From positions 43,866 to 107,865 of the forward strand of contig CAZTXQ010000003.1 in the NCBI GenBank assembly GCA_964617375.1: a DNA stretch of 64,000 nt, read 5' to 3'. The position numbers and the translations under genes were made by a program. How positions within the stretch are numbered: position 1 is the first letter of the stretch; each line of letters opens with the position of its first letter. Below, in pieces: positions 27,470 to 36,632 of this stretch. This DNA comes from Firm-13 sp964617375. GTDB taxonomy: Bacteria; Bacillota; Clostridia; Saccharofermentanales; Saccharofermentanaceae. The notes under the pieces were generated by a model, which was not told the DNA's origin, searched no databases, and saw only the letters and a program-made list of their open reading frames with translations.

Positions 27470-27958
27470 GTGGAAAAAACAAAACTGACTCCGGAAGAAA
27501 TGAGCGCAAAGCTTGATGAAGTCCTTGCTGCGCACAAAGGGGAAGGGCAGAAAGCTTTAATGTCCGCGCTTCAACAGGCTCAGGCAATATACGATTATCT
27601 GCCGTTATCGGTGCAGAAGAAAGTATCGGCGGCTCTTGATGTTTCTGTGGCCGAAGTCTATGGGGTTATATCATTTTATTCATTCTTTTCCCTCAAACCG
27701 AAGGGTGAGACGGTTTTCACGGTATGTCTTGGAACCGCATGTTATGTAAAAGGTTCACAAAAGCTCCTGGATGAGATTGAAGGATCGATTGGGATTTCTT
27801 CAGGGGACGTTACCAAAGACGGTAAATTCTCCATATCTGCCTGCCGCTGCGTCGGTGCCTGCGGTCTTGCACCCGTTATTCTTGTAAATGATGATGTATA
27901 CGGCCGTCTTACACCCGACGAGATCCCCGGCATCATCGCGAAGTATAAGGAGGCGTAA
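27470..27958 (+). CDS. hydC: Bifurcating hydrogenase HydC / NuoE-like [2Fe-2S] subunit
   Basis: A thioredoxin-like [2Fe-2S] ferredoxin subunit related to NuoE. Cluster ligands are seen in TVCLGTACYVKG and SACRCVGACGLAPVILVN (C-x4-C then C-x3-C pattern), preceded by the helical part ending EVYGVISFYSFF. 162 residues matches the family. GTG 27470 is taken as start because GGGAGGTG lies 9 bases upstream; an earlier in-frame GTG at 27452 falls inside that site. It forms the first gene of the hydrogenase operon, 4 bases before hydB. Confidence 0.92.
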   Translation: MEKTKLTPEEMSAKLDEVLAAHKGEGQKALMSALQQAQAIYDYLPLSVQKKVSAALDVSVAEVYGVISFYSFFSLKPKGETVFTVCLGTACYVKGSQKLLDEIEGSIGISSGDVTKDGKFSISACRCVGACGLAPVILVNDDVYGRLTPDEIPGIIAKYKEA

Positions 27959-27962
27959 GATC

Positions 27963-29765
27963 ATGGAATTTTATCGTGCACATGTGCTGGTATGTTGCGG
28001 AACCGGATGTACATCCTCCAACTCCGTACGGATTATGGACCGGTTTTCCGATCTTCTTCCTAAAAACGGTCTGGATAAAGAGGTGAAAGTCGTTAAAACC
28101 GGCTGCTTCGGTCTTTGTGCCGAGGGCCCGGTCGTCGTCATATATCCGGAAGGCGTCATGTATTACCGCGTTACACCGGAAGACGTTAATGAGATCATTG
28201 CCGAACATCTTCTCAAAGGCCGCTATGTACAGCGTCTTATGACTCTTACGATCGATAAACAAACCGAAGATACTCTTTCGGCCGACGACAACAATTTCTT
28301 TAAAAAGCAGATGCGTGTTGCCTTAAGAAATTGCGGTGTCATCAATCCGGAGAAAATCGAAGAGTATATCGCCCGTGACGGATATCAGGCGCTCGGAAGA
28401 ATTCTCACCGAAAAGCCGGATCCGATGGAAATCATTCAGACGATTAAGGCATCGGGACTTCGCGGCAGAGGCGGCGGAGGCTTTCCCACCGGCAGCAAAT
28501 GGGAGTTTGCCGCCAAAGTGCAGAACGACACCAAATACGTCTGCTGCAATGCGGACGAAGGTGACCCGGGTGCATTTATGGATCGTTCCATTCTCGAAGG
28601 CGACCCGCACAGCGTAATCGAAGCAATGACGGTAGCCGGATATTGCATCGGAGCGCATCAGGGATATGTTTATGTACGTGCCGAATATCCGATTGCCGTA
28701 CAGCGCTTGACGCTGGCAATTGAGCAGGCCCGCGAATACGGTCTTCTCGGCAAGAACATTTTCGATTCCGGCTTTGATTTTGATCTGGATATCCGTCTTG
28801 GAGCCGGCGCGTTTGTCTGCGGCGAAGAAACGGCACTGATGAGATCGATCGAAGGCAAGCGCGGCAATCCGACACCCCGTCCGCCGTTCCCGGCTGTGAA
28901 GGGTCTTTTCGGAAAACCGACCATCCTGAACAACGTCGAAACGTATGCGAATATTCCCGTCATCCTGAACAAGGGCGCGGATTGGTTTTCTGCCATCGGA
29001 ACAGAGCGTTCCAAGGGTACGAAGGTTTTTGCACTGGGCGGTAAAGTTAAGAATGTCGGACTGGTTGAAATACCTATGGGCACCACCGTACGTGAGATCG
29101 TTTTCGATATCGGCGGCGGCATCCCGAACGACAAGAAGTTCAAGGCTGTTCAGACCGGCGGACCTTCCGGCGGCTGCATTCCGGCGGCACTTCTTGATAC
29201 GCCGATTGACTATGATAATCTGATCGCTGCCGGCTCTATGATGGGTTCCGGCGGAATGATCGTCATGGATGAAGACACTTGTATGGTCGACATCGCAAAA
29301 TTCTTCCTGGAGTTCACGGTTGATGAATCCTGCGGAAAATGTTCGCCTTGCCGTATCGGAACAAAGCGCATGTTTGAAATCCTGACCAAGATCACCGACG
29401 GTACAGGTACCGTTGAAGATCTTAAGTCGTTGGAAGAGCTTGCCCTTGCCCTGAAGAACGGTTCTCTTTGTGCTCTTGGTCAAACGGCAGCTAACCCGAT
29501 TCTTTCGACCATTCATCATTTCAGAAATGAATACATGGAACACGTTGTTGATAAGAAATGCCGCTGCCATGTCTGCAAGGGTCTGACGCAGTACTATATT
29601 GAGACCGATCTTTGCAAGAAGTGCGGACTGTGCGCCAAGAAGTGCCCTGTCGGATGTATTTCCGGAGTTCTCGGAAAAGAAGCCTATGTCATTGATCCGA
29701 TTCAGTGCATAAAATGCGGTGCCTGCATGGAAGCATGCAAGTTCAAGGCTGTTGTGAAGAAGTAA
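27963..29765 (+). CDS. hydB: Bifurcating hydrogenase HydB / NuoF-like flavoprotein
   Basis: HydB holds FMN and the NAD(H) site where electrons from NADH and ferredoxin are joined for H2 formation, or split in reverse. An N-terminal [2Fe-2S] thioredoxin-like domain (VLVCCGTGCTSSNS, KTGCFGLCAEGP) is followed by the NuoF core: GLRGRGGGGFPTG (about 158-170), CNADEGDPGAF, and SCGKCSPCRIGTKRM for a [4Fe-4S] cluster. Two C-terminal [4Fe-4S] ferredoxin motifs follow (CKKCGLCAKKCPVGC, CIKCGACMEACK). 600 residues is normal. Start ATG 27963 follows AAGGAGG. Confidence 0.95.
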   Translation: MEFYRAHVLVCCGTGCTSSNSVRIMDRFSDLLPKNGLDKEVKVVKTGCFGLCAEGPVVVIYPEGVMYYRVTPEDVNEIIAEHLLKGRYVQRLMTLTIDKQTEDTLSADDNNFFKKQMRVALRNCGVINPEKIEEYIARDGYQALGRILTEKPDPMEIIQTIKASGLRGRGGGGFPTGSKWEFAAKVQNDTKYVCCNADEGDPGAFMDRSILEGDPHSVIEAMTVAGYCIGAHQGYVYVRAEYPIAVQRLTLAIEQAREYGLLGKNIFDSGFDFDLDIRLGAGAFVCGEETALMRSIEGKRGNPTPRPPFPAVKGLFGKPTILNNVETYANIPVILNKGADWFSAIGTERSKGTKVFALGGKVKNVGLVEIPMGTTVREIVFDIGGGIPNDKKFKAVQTGGPSGGCIPAALLDTPIDYDNLIAAGSMMGSGGMIVMDEDTCMVDIAKFFLEFTVDESCGKCSPCRIGTKRMFEILTKITDGTGTVEDLKSLEELALALKNGSLCALGQTAANPILSTIHHFRNEYMEHVVDKKCRCHVCKGLTQYYIETDLCKKCGLCAKKCPVGCISGVLGKEAYVIDPIQCIKCGACMEACKFKAVVKK

Positions 29766-29780
29766 GGAGCGTGAGATAAA

Positions 29781-31550
29781 GTGAACACGGTTAATGTTAC
29801 TATCGACGGCGTATCAGTCGCTGTCCCATCCACATATACCGTTCTCGAAGCGGCCAAAAAGGCCGGCATCAAGATACCGACTCTTTGTTACCTCAAAGGG
29901 GTAAATGAAGTCGGTGCCTGCCGTGTCTGTCTGGTTGAGATCGAAAAGGCACGCGCTCTGGCGGCGGCCTGCGTTATGCCGGTCAGCGAGGGCATGGTCA
30001 TTCATACGAACAGCGCCAAGGTTCGCGCCACGAGAAAATCAACACTCGAAATGATTCTTTCGGATCATAACCGCGACTGTCTGGCCTGCATCCGCAACCG
30101 CAACTGCGAGCTTCAAACACTTGCGGACGAGTATTCCATCCGTGGAATCACGTTCGGCGGTGTGAAAAGCCCATCCGTTTATGATGACAAATCCTATTCA
30201 ATCATCAGAGACGGAAGTAAGTGCATCAAGTGCGGCCGCTGCGTCGCCGCCTGCAACAAGCAGGAAATAGGCGTGCTTTCTTTCCTGAACCGCGGCTTCG
30301 ACACGAGCGTCGGTCCGGCCTATGACATTTCCATGGCGGATGCGCCCTGTATCTATTGCGGACAGTGTATTATCTCCTGCCCGGTCGGTGCTCTTCACGA
30401 AAAGGAAGAGACAGAGAAGGTCTGGGAGGCCATTCATAATCCGAATAAGCACGTGGTCATGCAGGTTGCCCCTGCCGTACGTGCGGCCATCGGCGAAGAA
30501 TTCGGCTTGAAGATCGGCACACGCGCGACCGGCAAGATGTTTGCTGCCATGAATCGTCTCGGCGTCGACAAAGTTTTTGATACGAACTGGGGTGCTGACC
30601 TTACGATCATCGAAGAAGGCCACGAGCTTCTGAATCGCATCAACAACGGCGGTGTGCTTCCGATGATCACTTCCTGCTCACCGGGATGGATCCGTTTCTG
30701 TGAGTTCTATTATCCCGAATTCATCCCGAACCTTTCGAGCTGCAAGTCGCCGCACGAGATGGAGGGTGCTCTTATCAAGTCATACTATGCGGAAAAGAAC
30801 GGTATCGAACCGCAGTCGATCGTTACCGTTTCCGTTATGCCGTGTACTTCCAAGAAAACCGAAGCGTCGAGAGAGCAGCTCGTTAACGAGGATGGTCTGC
30901 GGGATGTCGATATCGTTATTACGACAAGAGAGCTCGCACGCATGATTCGCGAAGCGGGAATTGATTTCAATTCGCTGCCCGACGAAGGACCGGATATGGA
31001 TCTTATGGGCGAGTACACCGGTGCCGGCGTTATCTTCGGAGCAACGGGCGGAGTTATGGAAGCGGCTCTCAGAACGGTAGCCGATATCCTGGAAGAGAAG
31101 GATCTTCCGGACTTCGAATACAAGACGGTTCGCGGCGTTTCCGAGGACGTCAAGGAAGCCGAGCTTACTCTCAAGGGTATGCCGGTTAGAATTGCCGTTG
31201 CACACAGTACAGCCGGTGCCAGAAAACTCCTCGACGCGATCCGCGCGGGAACGGCTCCTCAGTATGCATTCATCGAGATCATGGGCTGCTCCGGCGGCTG
31301 CGTATGCGGCGGCGGACAGCCTCAGGTACCCGCTCAGGATCTGATGGATATCGATATCCGTGCAGAGCGCGCCAAGGCCCTTTACGAAGAGGACATGAAG
31401 ATGCCCGAAAGAAAGAGCCACAAGAACAGTCAGGTTATGGAGCTCTATAAAGAATACTTAGGAGAGCCTAACGGACATCTTGCTCACGAGCTTCTGCATA
31501 CACATTACGTGAAGAGAGAAATCTATCCGGAAAGCGTCGTTCAGCAGTAA
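29781..31550 (+). CDS. hydA: [FeFe] hydrogenase catalytic subunit HydA
   Basis: HydA reduces protons to H2 at the H-cluster. Domains in order: N-terminal [2Fe-2S] domain (CYLKGVNEVGACRVC), His-ligated [4Fe-4S] (HNRDCLACIRNRNC), two [4Fe-4S] motifs (CIKCGRCVAACN, CIYCGQCIISCP), then the H domain with L1 TSCSPGW near 297, L2 MPCTSKK near 353 and L3 MGCSGGCVCGGGQP near 500. L1 has Ser in place of the second Cys of the usual TSCCPxW. 589 residues. GTG start at 29781 behind AAGGAG. With HydC and HydB it forms a trimeric electron-bifurcating enzyme; maturases HydEFG are not in this window. Confidence 0.95.
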   Translation: MNTVNVTIDGVSVAVPSTYTVLEAAKKAGIKIPTLCYLKGVNEVGACRVCLVEIEKARALAAACVMPVSEGMVIHTNSAKVRATRKSTLEMILSDHNRDCLACIRNRNCELQTLADEYSIRGITFGGVKSPSVYDDKSYSIIRDGSKCIKCGRCVAACNKQEIGVLSFLNRGFDTSVGPAYDISMADAPCIYCGQCIISCPVGALHEKEETEKVWEAIHNPNKHVVMQVAPAVRAAIGEEFGLKIGTRATGKMFAAMNRLGVDKVFDTNWGADLTIIEEGHELLNRINNGGVLPMITSCSPGWIRFCEFYYPEFIPNLSSCKSPHEMEGALIKSYYAEKNGIEPQSIVTVSVMPCTSKKTEASREQLVNEDGLRDVDIVITTRELARMIREAGIDFNSLPDEGPDMDLMGEYTGAGVIFGATGGVMEAALRTVADILEEKDLPDFEYKTVRGVSEDVKEAELTLKGMPVRIAVAHSTAGARKLLDAIRAGTAPQYAFIEIMGCSGGCVCGGGQPQVPAQDLMDIDIRAERAKALYEEDMKMPERKSHKNSQVMELYKEYLGEPNGHLAHELLHTHYVKREIYPESVVQQ

Positions 31551-31599
31551 GACATCTTCTAATCGGACGCGGGACAAGACAGATACTTTACAAAGAACA

Positions 31600-31642
31600 A
31601 AGCCGGGCATGAGGAAAAGCAATCATGCCCGGCTTATCTTTT
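31600..31642 (+). terminator. Terminator of the hydrogenase operon
   Basis: A 13-bp perfect stem (AAGCCGGGCATGA / TCATGCCCGGCTT) with a 10-base loop is followed by ATCTTTTG. The next 160 bases are very AT-rich and hold the rny promoter. Confidence 0.9.
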
Positions 31643-31715
31643 GTCATAATCTATTAATTATTTCGAAAAAATAAGCGAAAATTTATAAAGTTTGACATTC
31701 AAATCAACAAAAGAG

Positions 31716-31745
31716 TTGACATATTAAGCTCTTCATTATTAAAAT
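31716..31745 (+). promoter_or_regulatory. Promoter of rny
   Basis: A consensus TTGACA (31716-31721) and TAAAAT (31740-31745) are 18 bases apart. Another TTGACA lies at 31692-31697. Confidence 0.7.
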
Positions 31746-31808
31746 GATTAAAGTGCTTATTTAATAATTTGTACAGAATTTCGCAACTTGAAAATATAAT
31801 ATTTGGGG

Positions 31809-33380
31809 GTGAGTACCATAGACTGGTTATATTTAACCATTGGACTCGTCGTCGGTGTGCTGATCGGTGTCGGAACGGCGGTTTTCTATTTTCGCAAGGG
31901 TTTTTCCGCGCGTCAGAAGAAACTGCAGGAAGATATTGTTAAAGCGGATTCCGAAGCTGAAAAGCTTGTAGGCGAAGCACAAAAGACGGCTGAGAACAGA
32001 AAAAGAGAATTGCTTTTGCAGGCTAAGGAAGAAATCACAAAGGCGAAGGTTGAACTCGAGCGTGATGTACGCGAGAGAAAAGCCGAACTTGCAAAAGAGC
32101 GTCACAGACTTGAACAAAAGGAAGAGACGCTGGACAGAAAACTGGAAAATCTCGAATCGAAAGAAGATGCGCTTGACCTTCGTGTCAGCGATGTTCTCGC
32201 GATGGAAGAGCATGCACGGGATCTGGAAAAGCAAAAAGTATCCGAACTCGAGCGCATTTCAAACCTTACGGTTGAGGATGCCAGAAACCTTGTTCTTGAA
32301 CAGGCTCGTCTTGAGTACAGTCATGATATGGCGGCTCTTCTGAAGCAAATGGAAGAGCAGACCAAGGAAGAGGCTGACCGCAAGGCAAAGGATATCATTG
32401 TTAATTCTATTCAGAGGTATGCTTCCGACTACGTATCCGAAGTCACCGTTTCTGTCGTTACGTTGCCGAACGACGAAATGAAGGGACGAATCATCGGACG
32501 TGAAGGAAGAAACATTCGTGCGATTGAGACGATCACGGGCGTTGACCTGATCATCGACGATACGCCGGAAGCTGTTATCCTTTCGAGTTTTGACCCTGTC
32601 AGAAGAGAGATTGCCAGACTTACCATCGAGAAATTGATCGTGGACGGACGTATCCATCCGGCCCGCATCGAGGAGATGGCTCAGAAAGCAAAAAAGGAAG
32701 TCGCACAGACCATCAAACAGGAAGGCGAGCGTGCGGCGTTTGATACGGGAATTGTCGGACTTCATCCCGAGATTATCAAATATCTCGGTAAACTCCGTTA
32801 CCGTACAAGTTATGGTCAGAACGTACTGCAGCACTCCATTGAGGTATGCTGGCTGACCGGAATGATGGCATCGGAACTTGGTTTGGATGTCACATTTGCA
32901 AAACGTGCCGGACTTCTTCACGATATCGGCAAAGCTGCCGACTTTGAAATGGAAGGTTCCCACATAGAACTCGGCGCCGATATTGCACGGCGCTATAAAG
33001 AGTCCAACGAAGTGATCAATGCCATTCAGGCGCATCACGGAGATGTGGAACCGGAAACCCTGATCGCTGTCCTTGTTGCCGCGGCAGACGCTATATCCGC
33101 AGCAAGACCTGGGGCACGCCGGGAGAATCTGGAAACTTATATCAAGAGAATTCAGAAACTCGAAGAAATTGCCACAAGTTTTGAAGGTGTTGAAAAATCG
33201 TATGCGATCCAGGCCGGACGCGAAATTCGCGTTATGGTTGTTCCGGATATCGTAAGTGATGAGGATATGATTCTGAAGGCCAGAGACATCTGTAAGAAGA
33301 TCGAAGAAGAGCTTGATTATCCCGGACAGATTAAAGTTAATATCATTCGGGAAACAAGAGCGTCGGAATACGCCAAGTAA
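31809..33380 (+). CDS. rny: Ribonuclease Y
   Basis: RNase Y is the membrane-bound endoribonuclease that starts mRNA decay in many Firmicutes. A single N-terminal membrane helix (DWLYLTIGLVVGVLIGVGTAVFYF in two parts) leads into a coiled coil to about residue 190. A KH domain follows (MKGRIIGREGRNIRAIETITG), then an HD domain with LLHDIGKAADFE near 370. About 523 residues. The start is uncertain: GTG 31809 is used, but the only strong ribosome site, GGGGGTGA, overlaps it and would better serve ATA at 31818. Confidence 0.93.
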   Translation: MSTIDWLYLTIGLVVGVLIGVGTAVFYFRKGFSARQKKLQEDIVKADSEAEKLVGEAQKTAENRKRELLLQAKEEITKAKVELERDVRERKAELAKERHRLEQKEETLDRKLENLESKEDALDLRVSDVLAMEEHARDLEKQKVSELERISNLTVEDARNLVLEQARLEYSHDMAALLKQMEEQTKEEADRKAKDIIVNSIQRYASDYVSEVTVSVVTLPNDEMKGRIIGREGRNIRAIETITGVDLIIDDTPEAVILSSFDPVRREIARLTIEKLIVDGRIHPARIEEMAQKAKKEVAQTIKQEGERAAFDTGIVGLHPEIIKYLGKLRYRTSYGQNVLQHSIEVCWLTGMMASELGLDVTFAKRAGLLHDIGKAADFEMEGSHIELGADIARRYKESNEVINAIQAHHGDVEPETLIAVLVAAADAISAARPGARRENLETYIKRIQKLEEIATSFEGVEKSYAIQAGREIRVMVVPDIVSDEDMILKARDICKKIEEELDYPGQIKVNIIRETRASEYAK

Positions 33381-33410
33381 TTCTTCCGAAACAAACGTAC
33401 GATCCTGATG

Positions 33411-33456
33411 AAGGCGTTTTATCCGTGATGAGAATCAAGGATAGAACGCCTTTTTT
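33411..33456 (+). terminator. Terminator of rny
   Basis: A 14-bp stem with one mismatch (33411-33424 with 33439-33452) is followed by TTTT. It lies 31 bases after the rny stop. Confidence 0.85.
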
Positions 33457-33508
33457 ATGGTAGAATGTTAAAGAAATGCGGCAAAGACCGGAGAATCGGG
33501 GGATACTC

Positions 33509-34300
33509 TTGAACATACTGTTTATCGGCGACATTGTCGGCCAGCCCGGCAGACGAATACTGAAGGACCGGCTTTCGTCTCTTCGCCGCGAATATGATGT
33601 TGATGTATGTATCGCCAATGCGGAGAACGCAGCGGCCGGTTTCGGGATTACCGCCTCCATCGCCAAAGATTTATTTTCGGTCGGAGTCGATATCATAACG
33701 ATGGGAAACCATACGTTTTCCAGGTCCGATGCCTTCCGTTTTCTCGACACGGACAAGAGAATTGTAAGACCGGCAAATGTGTCCCCCGCGTGGCCCGGAA
33801 ACGATTACGCGATCTATGACGGCGGTGACAAGGGAAAGATTCTGATTATCAATCTTATGGGACGCATCGGAATGGATCCGTGTGATTCGCCTTATACGGC
33901 CGCAGACCGTCTTCTGGACCGCGTATCCGAGAGATATGGAACGCAAATGACCGTAGTTGACTTTCATGCAGAGGCAACGTCGGAGAAACAGGCCATGGGA
34001 TATTATCTGGACGGAAGAGTCTCGCTCATAGCCGGTACGCATACGCATGTACAGACGGCCGACGAGAAGATTCTCGCCAAAGGAACCGGTCATATCTCGG
34101 ATGCCGGAATGACGGGCGCTGCCGACGGTGTCCTGGGAATGGATCCGGCCGCATCCTTGAGACGCCTTGTTGAGATGCTCCCCGCCGCATATGAACCCGC
34201 CAAAGGACGGGCGATGATCAACGGCATTTATTCCCGGTTGGACCCCCAAACGGGGAAGTGCCGCTCGATCGAGCGGATTTATATTGTTGAAGAAGCTTAA
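33509..34300 (+). CDS. ymdB: YmdB-family metallophosphoesterase
   Basis: YmdB-type phosphodiesterases (calcineurin-like) hydrolyse 2',3'-cyclic nucleotides and affect biofilm and motility choices in Bacillus; rny-ymdB adjacency is conserved. Metal-site motifs are MNILFIGDIVGQPGR, CIANAENAAAGFG, TMGNHTF near residue 66 and GTHTHVQTADE near 180. 263 residues is standard. TTG 33509 is chosen because GGGGGA lies 6 bases upstream and the translation then begins like the family. A frame open from 33476 adds 11 unrelated residues. Confidence 0.92.
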   Translation: MNILFIGDIVGQPGRRILKDRLSSLRREYDVDVCIANAENAAAGFGITASIAKDLFSVGVDIITMGNHTFSRSDAFRFLDTDKRIVRPANVSPAWPGNDYAIYDGGDKGKILIINLMGRIGMDPCDSPYTAADRLLDRVSERYGTQMTVVDFHAEATSEKQAMGYYLDGRVSLIAGTHTHVQTADEKILAKGTGHISDAGMTGAADGVLGMDPAASLRRLVEMLPAAYEPAKGRAMINGIYSRLDPQTGKCRSIERIYIVEEA

Positions 34301-34328
34301 AATACATAGATGAGAGGATTATTTTTAC

Positions 34329-34862
34329 ATGTTGTATGCGATGATTCTGATTTTAGCCGCGCTCGACCAAATCATTAAGTTTATCGTTACGAATCAGGTT
34401 GCCATGAACGATAGTATCCCCGTGATATCCGGATTTTTTTCGATCACGTACGTGAAGAATACCGGCGGAGCGTTCAGCTTCCTGGCTGAGAAGACTTGGG
34501 GCATATTTGTACTTGCCGGCATATCTGTAGTGGTGTCTATACTTCTCCTGATCGCCCTTTACAGACTTCGCGTCAAGAATGTTCCGTGGATCCGGTTTGC
34601 GCTTGCGCTACTTGTTGCCGGCACCATCGGGAATATGATCGACCGGATCCGTACAAGGTATGTCGTCGACTACCTGATGTTTCAATTCGGTTCCTACACG
34701 TTTCCGGTTTTCAATTTAGCCGACATGTGCATCGTCTGCGGATCGATTCTGCTGGCGGTTCTGCTGCTTTTCGACAAAAAACTTTTCCTTTCTGCCGACG
34801 CGGAAAAGAAGAACGCCAAACCGACCGGGGATTCTGCCGGTGAAGAGGAATTAGACAAATGA
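34329..34862 (+). CDS. lspA: Lipoprotein signal peptidase
   Basis: LspA cleaves the signal peptide of diacylglyceryl-modified prolipoproteins. Four membrane helices are visible. The catalytic aspartates lie in GTIGNMIDRIR (about residues 98-108) and VFNLADMCI (about 127-135), and the NTGGAFSFL motif is present near 44-52. A polar 25-residue C-terminal tail is longer than usual. It overlaps rluD by 4 bases. A likely client is the DUF3048 lipoprotein at 10185. Confidence 0.95.
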   Translation: MLYAMILILAALDQIIKFIVTNQVAMNDSIPVISGFFSITYVKNTGGAFSFLAEKTWGIFVLAGISVVVSILLLIALYRLRVKNVPWIRFALALLVAGTIGNMIDRIRTRYVVDYLMFQFGSYTFPVFNLADMCIVCGSILLAVLLLFDKKLFLSADAEKKNAKPTGDSAGEEELDK

Positions 34863-35770
34863 TAACTGAATTCAAGTCCGACAAAAAAGACATACGTATC
34901 GACGCCTATATTGCGGAGATGATTCCGGAGCTGTCACGTTCCTATGCTTCGGATCTGATCTCACAGGGTCTTGTCCTGATGGACGGGAACACGGTGAAGT
35001 CATCGAACAAGGTTCGGATCGGCGCCCTGATATCCGTCGACATTCCGGAACCGGTTATTACGGATACGCAGCCGGAAAATATTCCCCTTGATATCGTATA
35101 TGAGGACAAGGATCTTCTTGTCATAAACAAGCCGCAGGGAATGGTGGTCCATCCGGCTCCGGGACATTATTCGGGCACGCTTGTCAACGCACTCCTCTAT
35201 TATTGCAAAGGGCAGCTTTCCGACATTAACGGTGTGATCCGGCCCGGAATCATTCATCGGATTGACAAGGATACATCCGGATTGTTGATTGCCGTTAAAA
35301 ATAACGAAATTCATGAGAAAATGGCCAAAATGATCGCGGCGCATGATGTGGTCAGAAAATACCGCTGCTGTGTGTACGGCGTCGTGGATTCCGATCGCGG
35401 AACCATTGATGCACCGATCGGGCGGTCATCCGTCGACCGCCGGAAAATGGCCGTCATACCGGACGGAAAGCCGTCCATCACGCACTTTGAGGTGGTCGAA
35501 CGCTACGCGAACGCGACCGATCTTTCCCTGGTCCTTGAGACGGGAAGAACCCATCAGATTCGCTCTCATCTGGCCTATATCGGTCATCCGGCGATCGGAG
35601 ACCCGACATACGCACCGAGAAGACCGAACTACGGTCTTGCGGGGCAGGCGCTTCACAGCAAGGAATTGACGTTTGTGCATCCGTCAACGGGTGAGACCAT
35701 CCATGTGGAAACAGAACTGCCGGCCTATTATCAGGAACTTATTGCCAAGCTTCACAGCGAGAGCATCTAA
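34859..35770 (+). CDS. rluD: RluD-like 23S rRNA pseudouridine synthase
   Basis: An S4 domain (SYASDLISQGLVLMDGNTV) precedes the catalytic domain with INKPQGMVVHPAPGH, GIIHRIDKDTSGLLIAVKN (catalytic Asp) and LVLETGRTHQIRSHLAYIGHP. The lspA-rluD pair is common in Firmicutes. By homology it modifies helix 69 uridines of 23S rRNA. 303 residues is normal. It is coupled to lspA through an ATGA overlap. Confidence 0.92.
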   Translation: MITEFKSDKKDIRIDAYIAEMIPELSRSYASDLISQGLVLMDGNTVKSSNKVRIGALISVDIPEPVITDTQPENIPLDIVYEDKDLLVINKPQGMVVHPAPGHYSGTLVNALLYYCKGQLSDINGVIRPGIIHRIDKDTSGLLIAVKNNEIHEKMAKMIAAHDVVRKYRCCVYGVVDSDRGTIDAPIGRSSVDRRKMAVIPDGKPSITHFEVVERYANATDLSLVLETGRTHQIRSHLAYIGHPAIGDPTYAPRRPNYGLAGQALHSKELTFVHPSTGETIHVETELPAYYQELIAKLHSESI

Positions 35771-35786
35771 GCCTAACGAATCGGGG

Positions 35787-36632
35787 ATGTGCGGTATTTT
35801 GAAAGATAGTATTTTGGCGAAATCAAAGAAGCTCGTGTTGAAGAGAAGCGGTGAAGACGCAAGTCTTGCGGCGGAGAAGCAAACGCCTTCGGACAGGGAA
35901 TCGAAGAAACGGCGCATCGAAGGAATCCTGTTTATGATCTTGTTTCTTTTCATCGGATCCTTTACGACCATGCAGATCCGGGAGGGCATTTCCGTCGCCG
36001 AAAAGTATTCTTCGCTGAAACTCAAATACGGCAATTATCAGGTTCAGTTAGAGAACTTAGAGGCGCAGAGAGCGGATCTTCAGGCAGAGAATACACAGCT
36101 TAACGAACAGAGGGATGCCCTTGCAAATCGAATTCTAAATGAACAGGGCTATTCTGAAATGGCAGCGTCTCTTGCCCAGATCAAGGCGTTCGCGTGTCTT
36201 ACCAACGTTGAAGGTGCGGGGATTACCGTTACCCTGAACGACTCCGATATCACAAGTACAAGTGATATGAACAGCCTGAGTGTCATTCATTCTCAGGACA
36301 TCCAATATGTTGTAGATCTTCTGAAAGCCGCCGGTGCAAAAGCAGTCGCGATCAACGGTGAACGTATCGTCGGAACCACAGTCATCGAATGTACGGGACC
36401 GACGGTGCGCGTCAACAACAGCCGGTATCCCGTACCGTTTGTGGTAACGGCTGTGTGCAATCCGGACGAGGCTCTGGATCTTTTCGCAAAGGATTCCTAT
36501 ATTGCATACAGAATCGATTGCGGCGTCGAGATTGCTGTTGCTCAAAACGAGAACATTCTGATCCCGGCTTTTTCCGATACCGAAACGGTAGACAGTCTTT
36601 ATGATGATTTGAAGGGAAGTGACGAGTCTTGA
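35787..36632 (+). CDS. DUF881 (YlxX/YlxW-like) membrane protein
   Basis: A basic cytosolic N-terminus, one membrane helix (about residues 45-65), a coiled coil (about 70-120) and a DUF881 domain (AFACLTNVEGAGITVTLNDSD.. KAAGAKAVAINGERIVGTTVIECTGPTVRVNNSRYP, read in pieces). The family is widespread near Firmicute division genes, but its biochemistry is unknown. The start at ATG 35787 is the best-fitting Met; the open frame continues further upstream into rluD. It overlaps the second DUF881 gene by 4 bases. Confidence 0.82.
   Translation: MCGILKDSILAKSKKLVLKRSGEDASLAAEKQTPSDRESKKRRIEGILFMILFLFIGSFTTMQIREGISVAEKYSSLKLKYGNYQVQLENLEAQRADLQAENTQLNEQRDALANRILNEQGYSEMAASLAQIKAFACLTNVEGAGITVTLNDSDITSTSDMNSLSVIHSQDIQYVVDLLKAAGAKAVAINGERIVGTTVIECTGPTVRVNNSRYPVPFVVTAVCNPDEALDLFAKDSYIAYRIDCGVEIAVAQNENILIPAFSDTETVDSLYDDLKGSDES

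Noticed and set aside
28323..29570. 415-codon minus-strand open frame opposite hydB
   Set aside because: Shadow of a strongly conserved flavoprotein gene; no ribosome site or domain.
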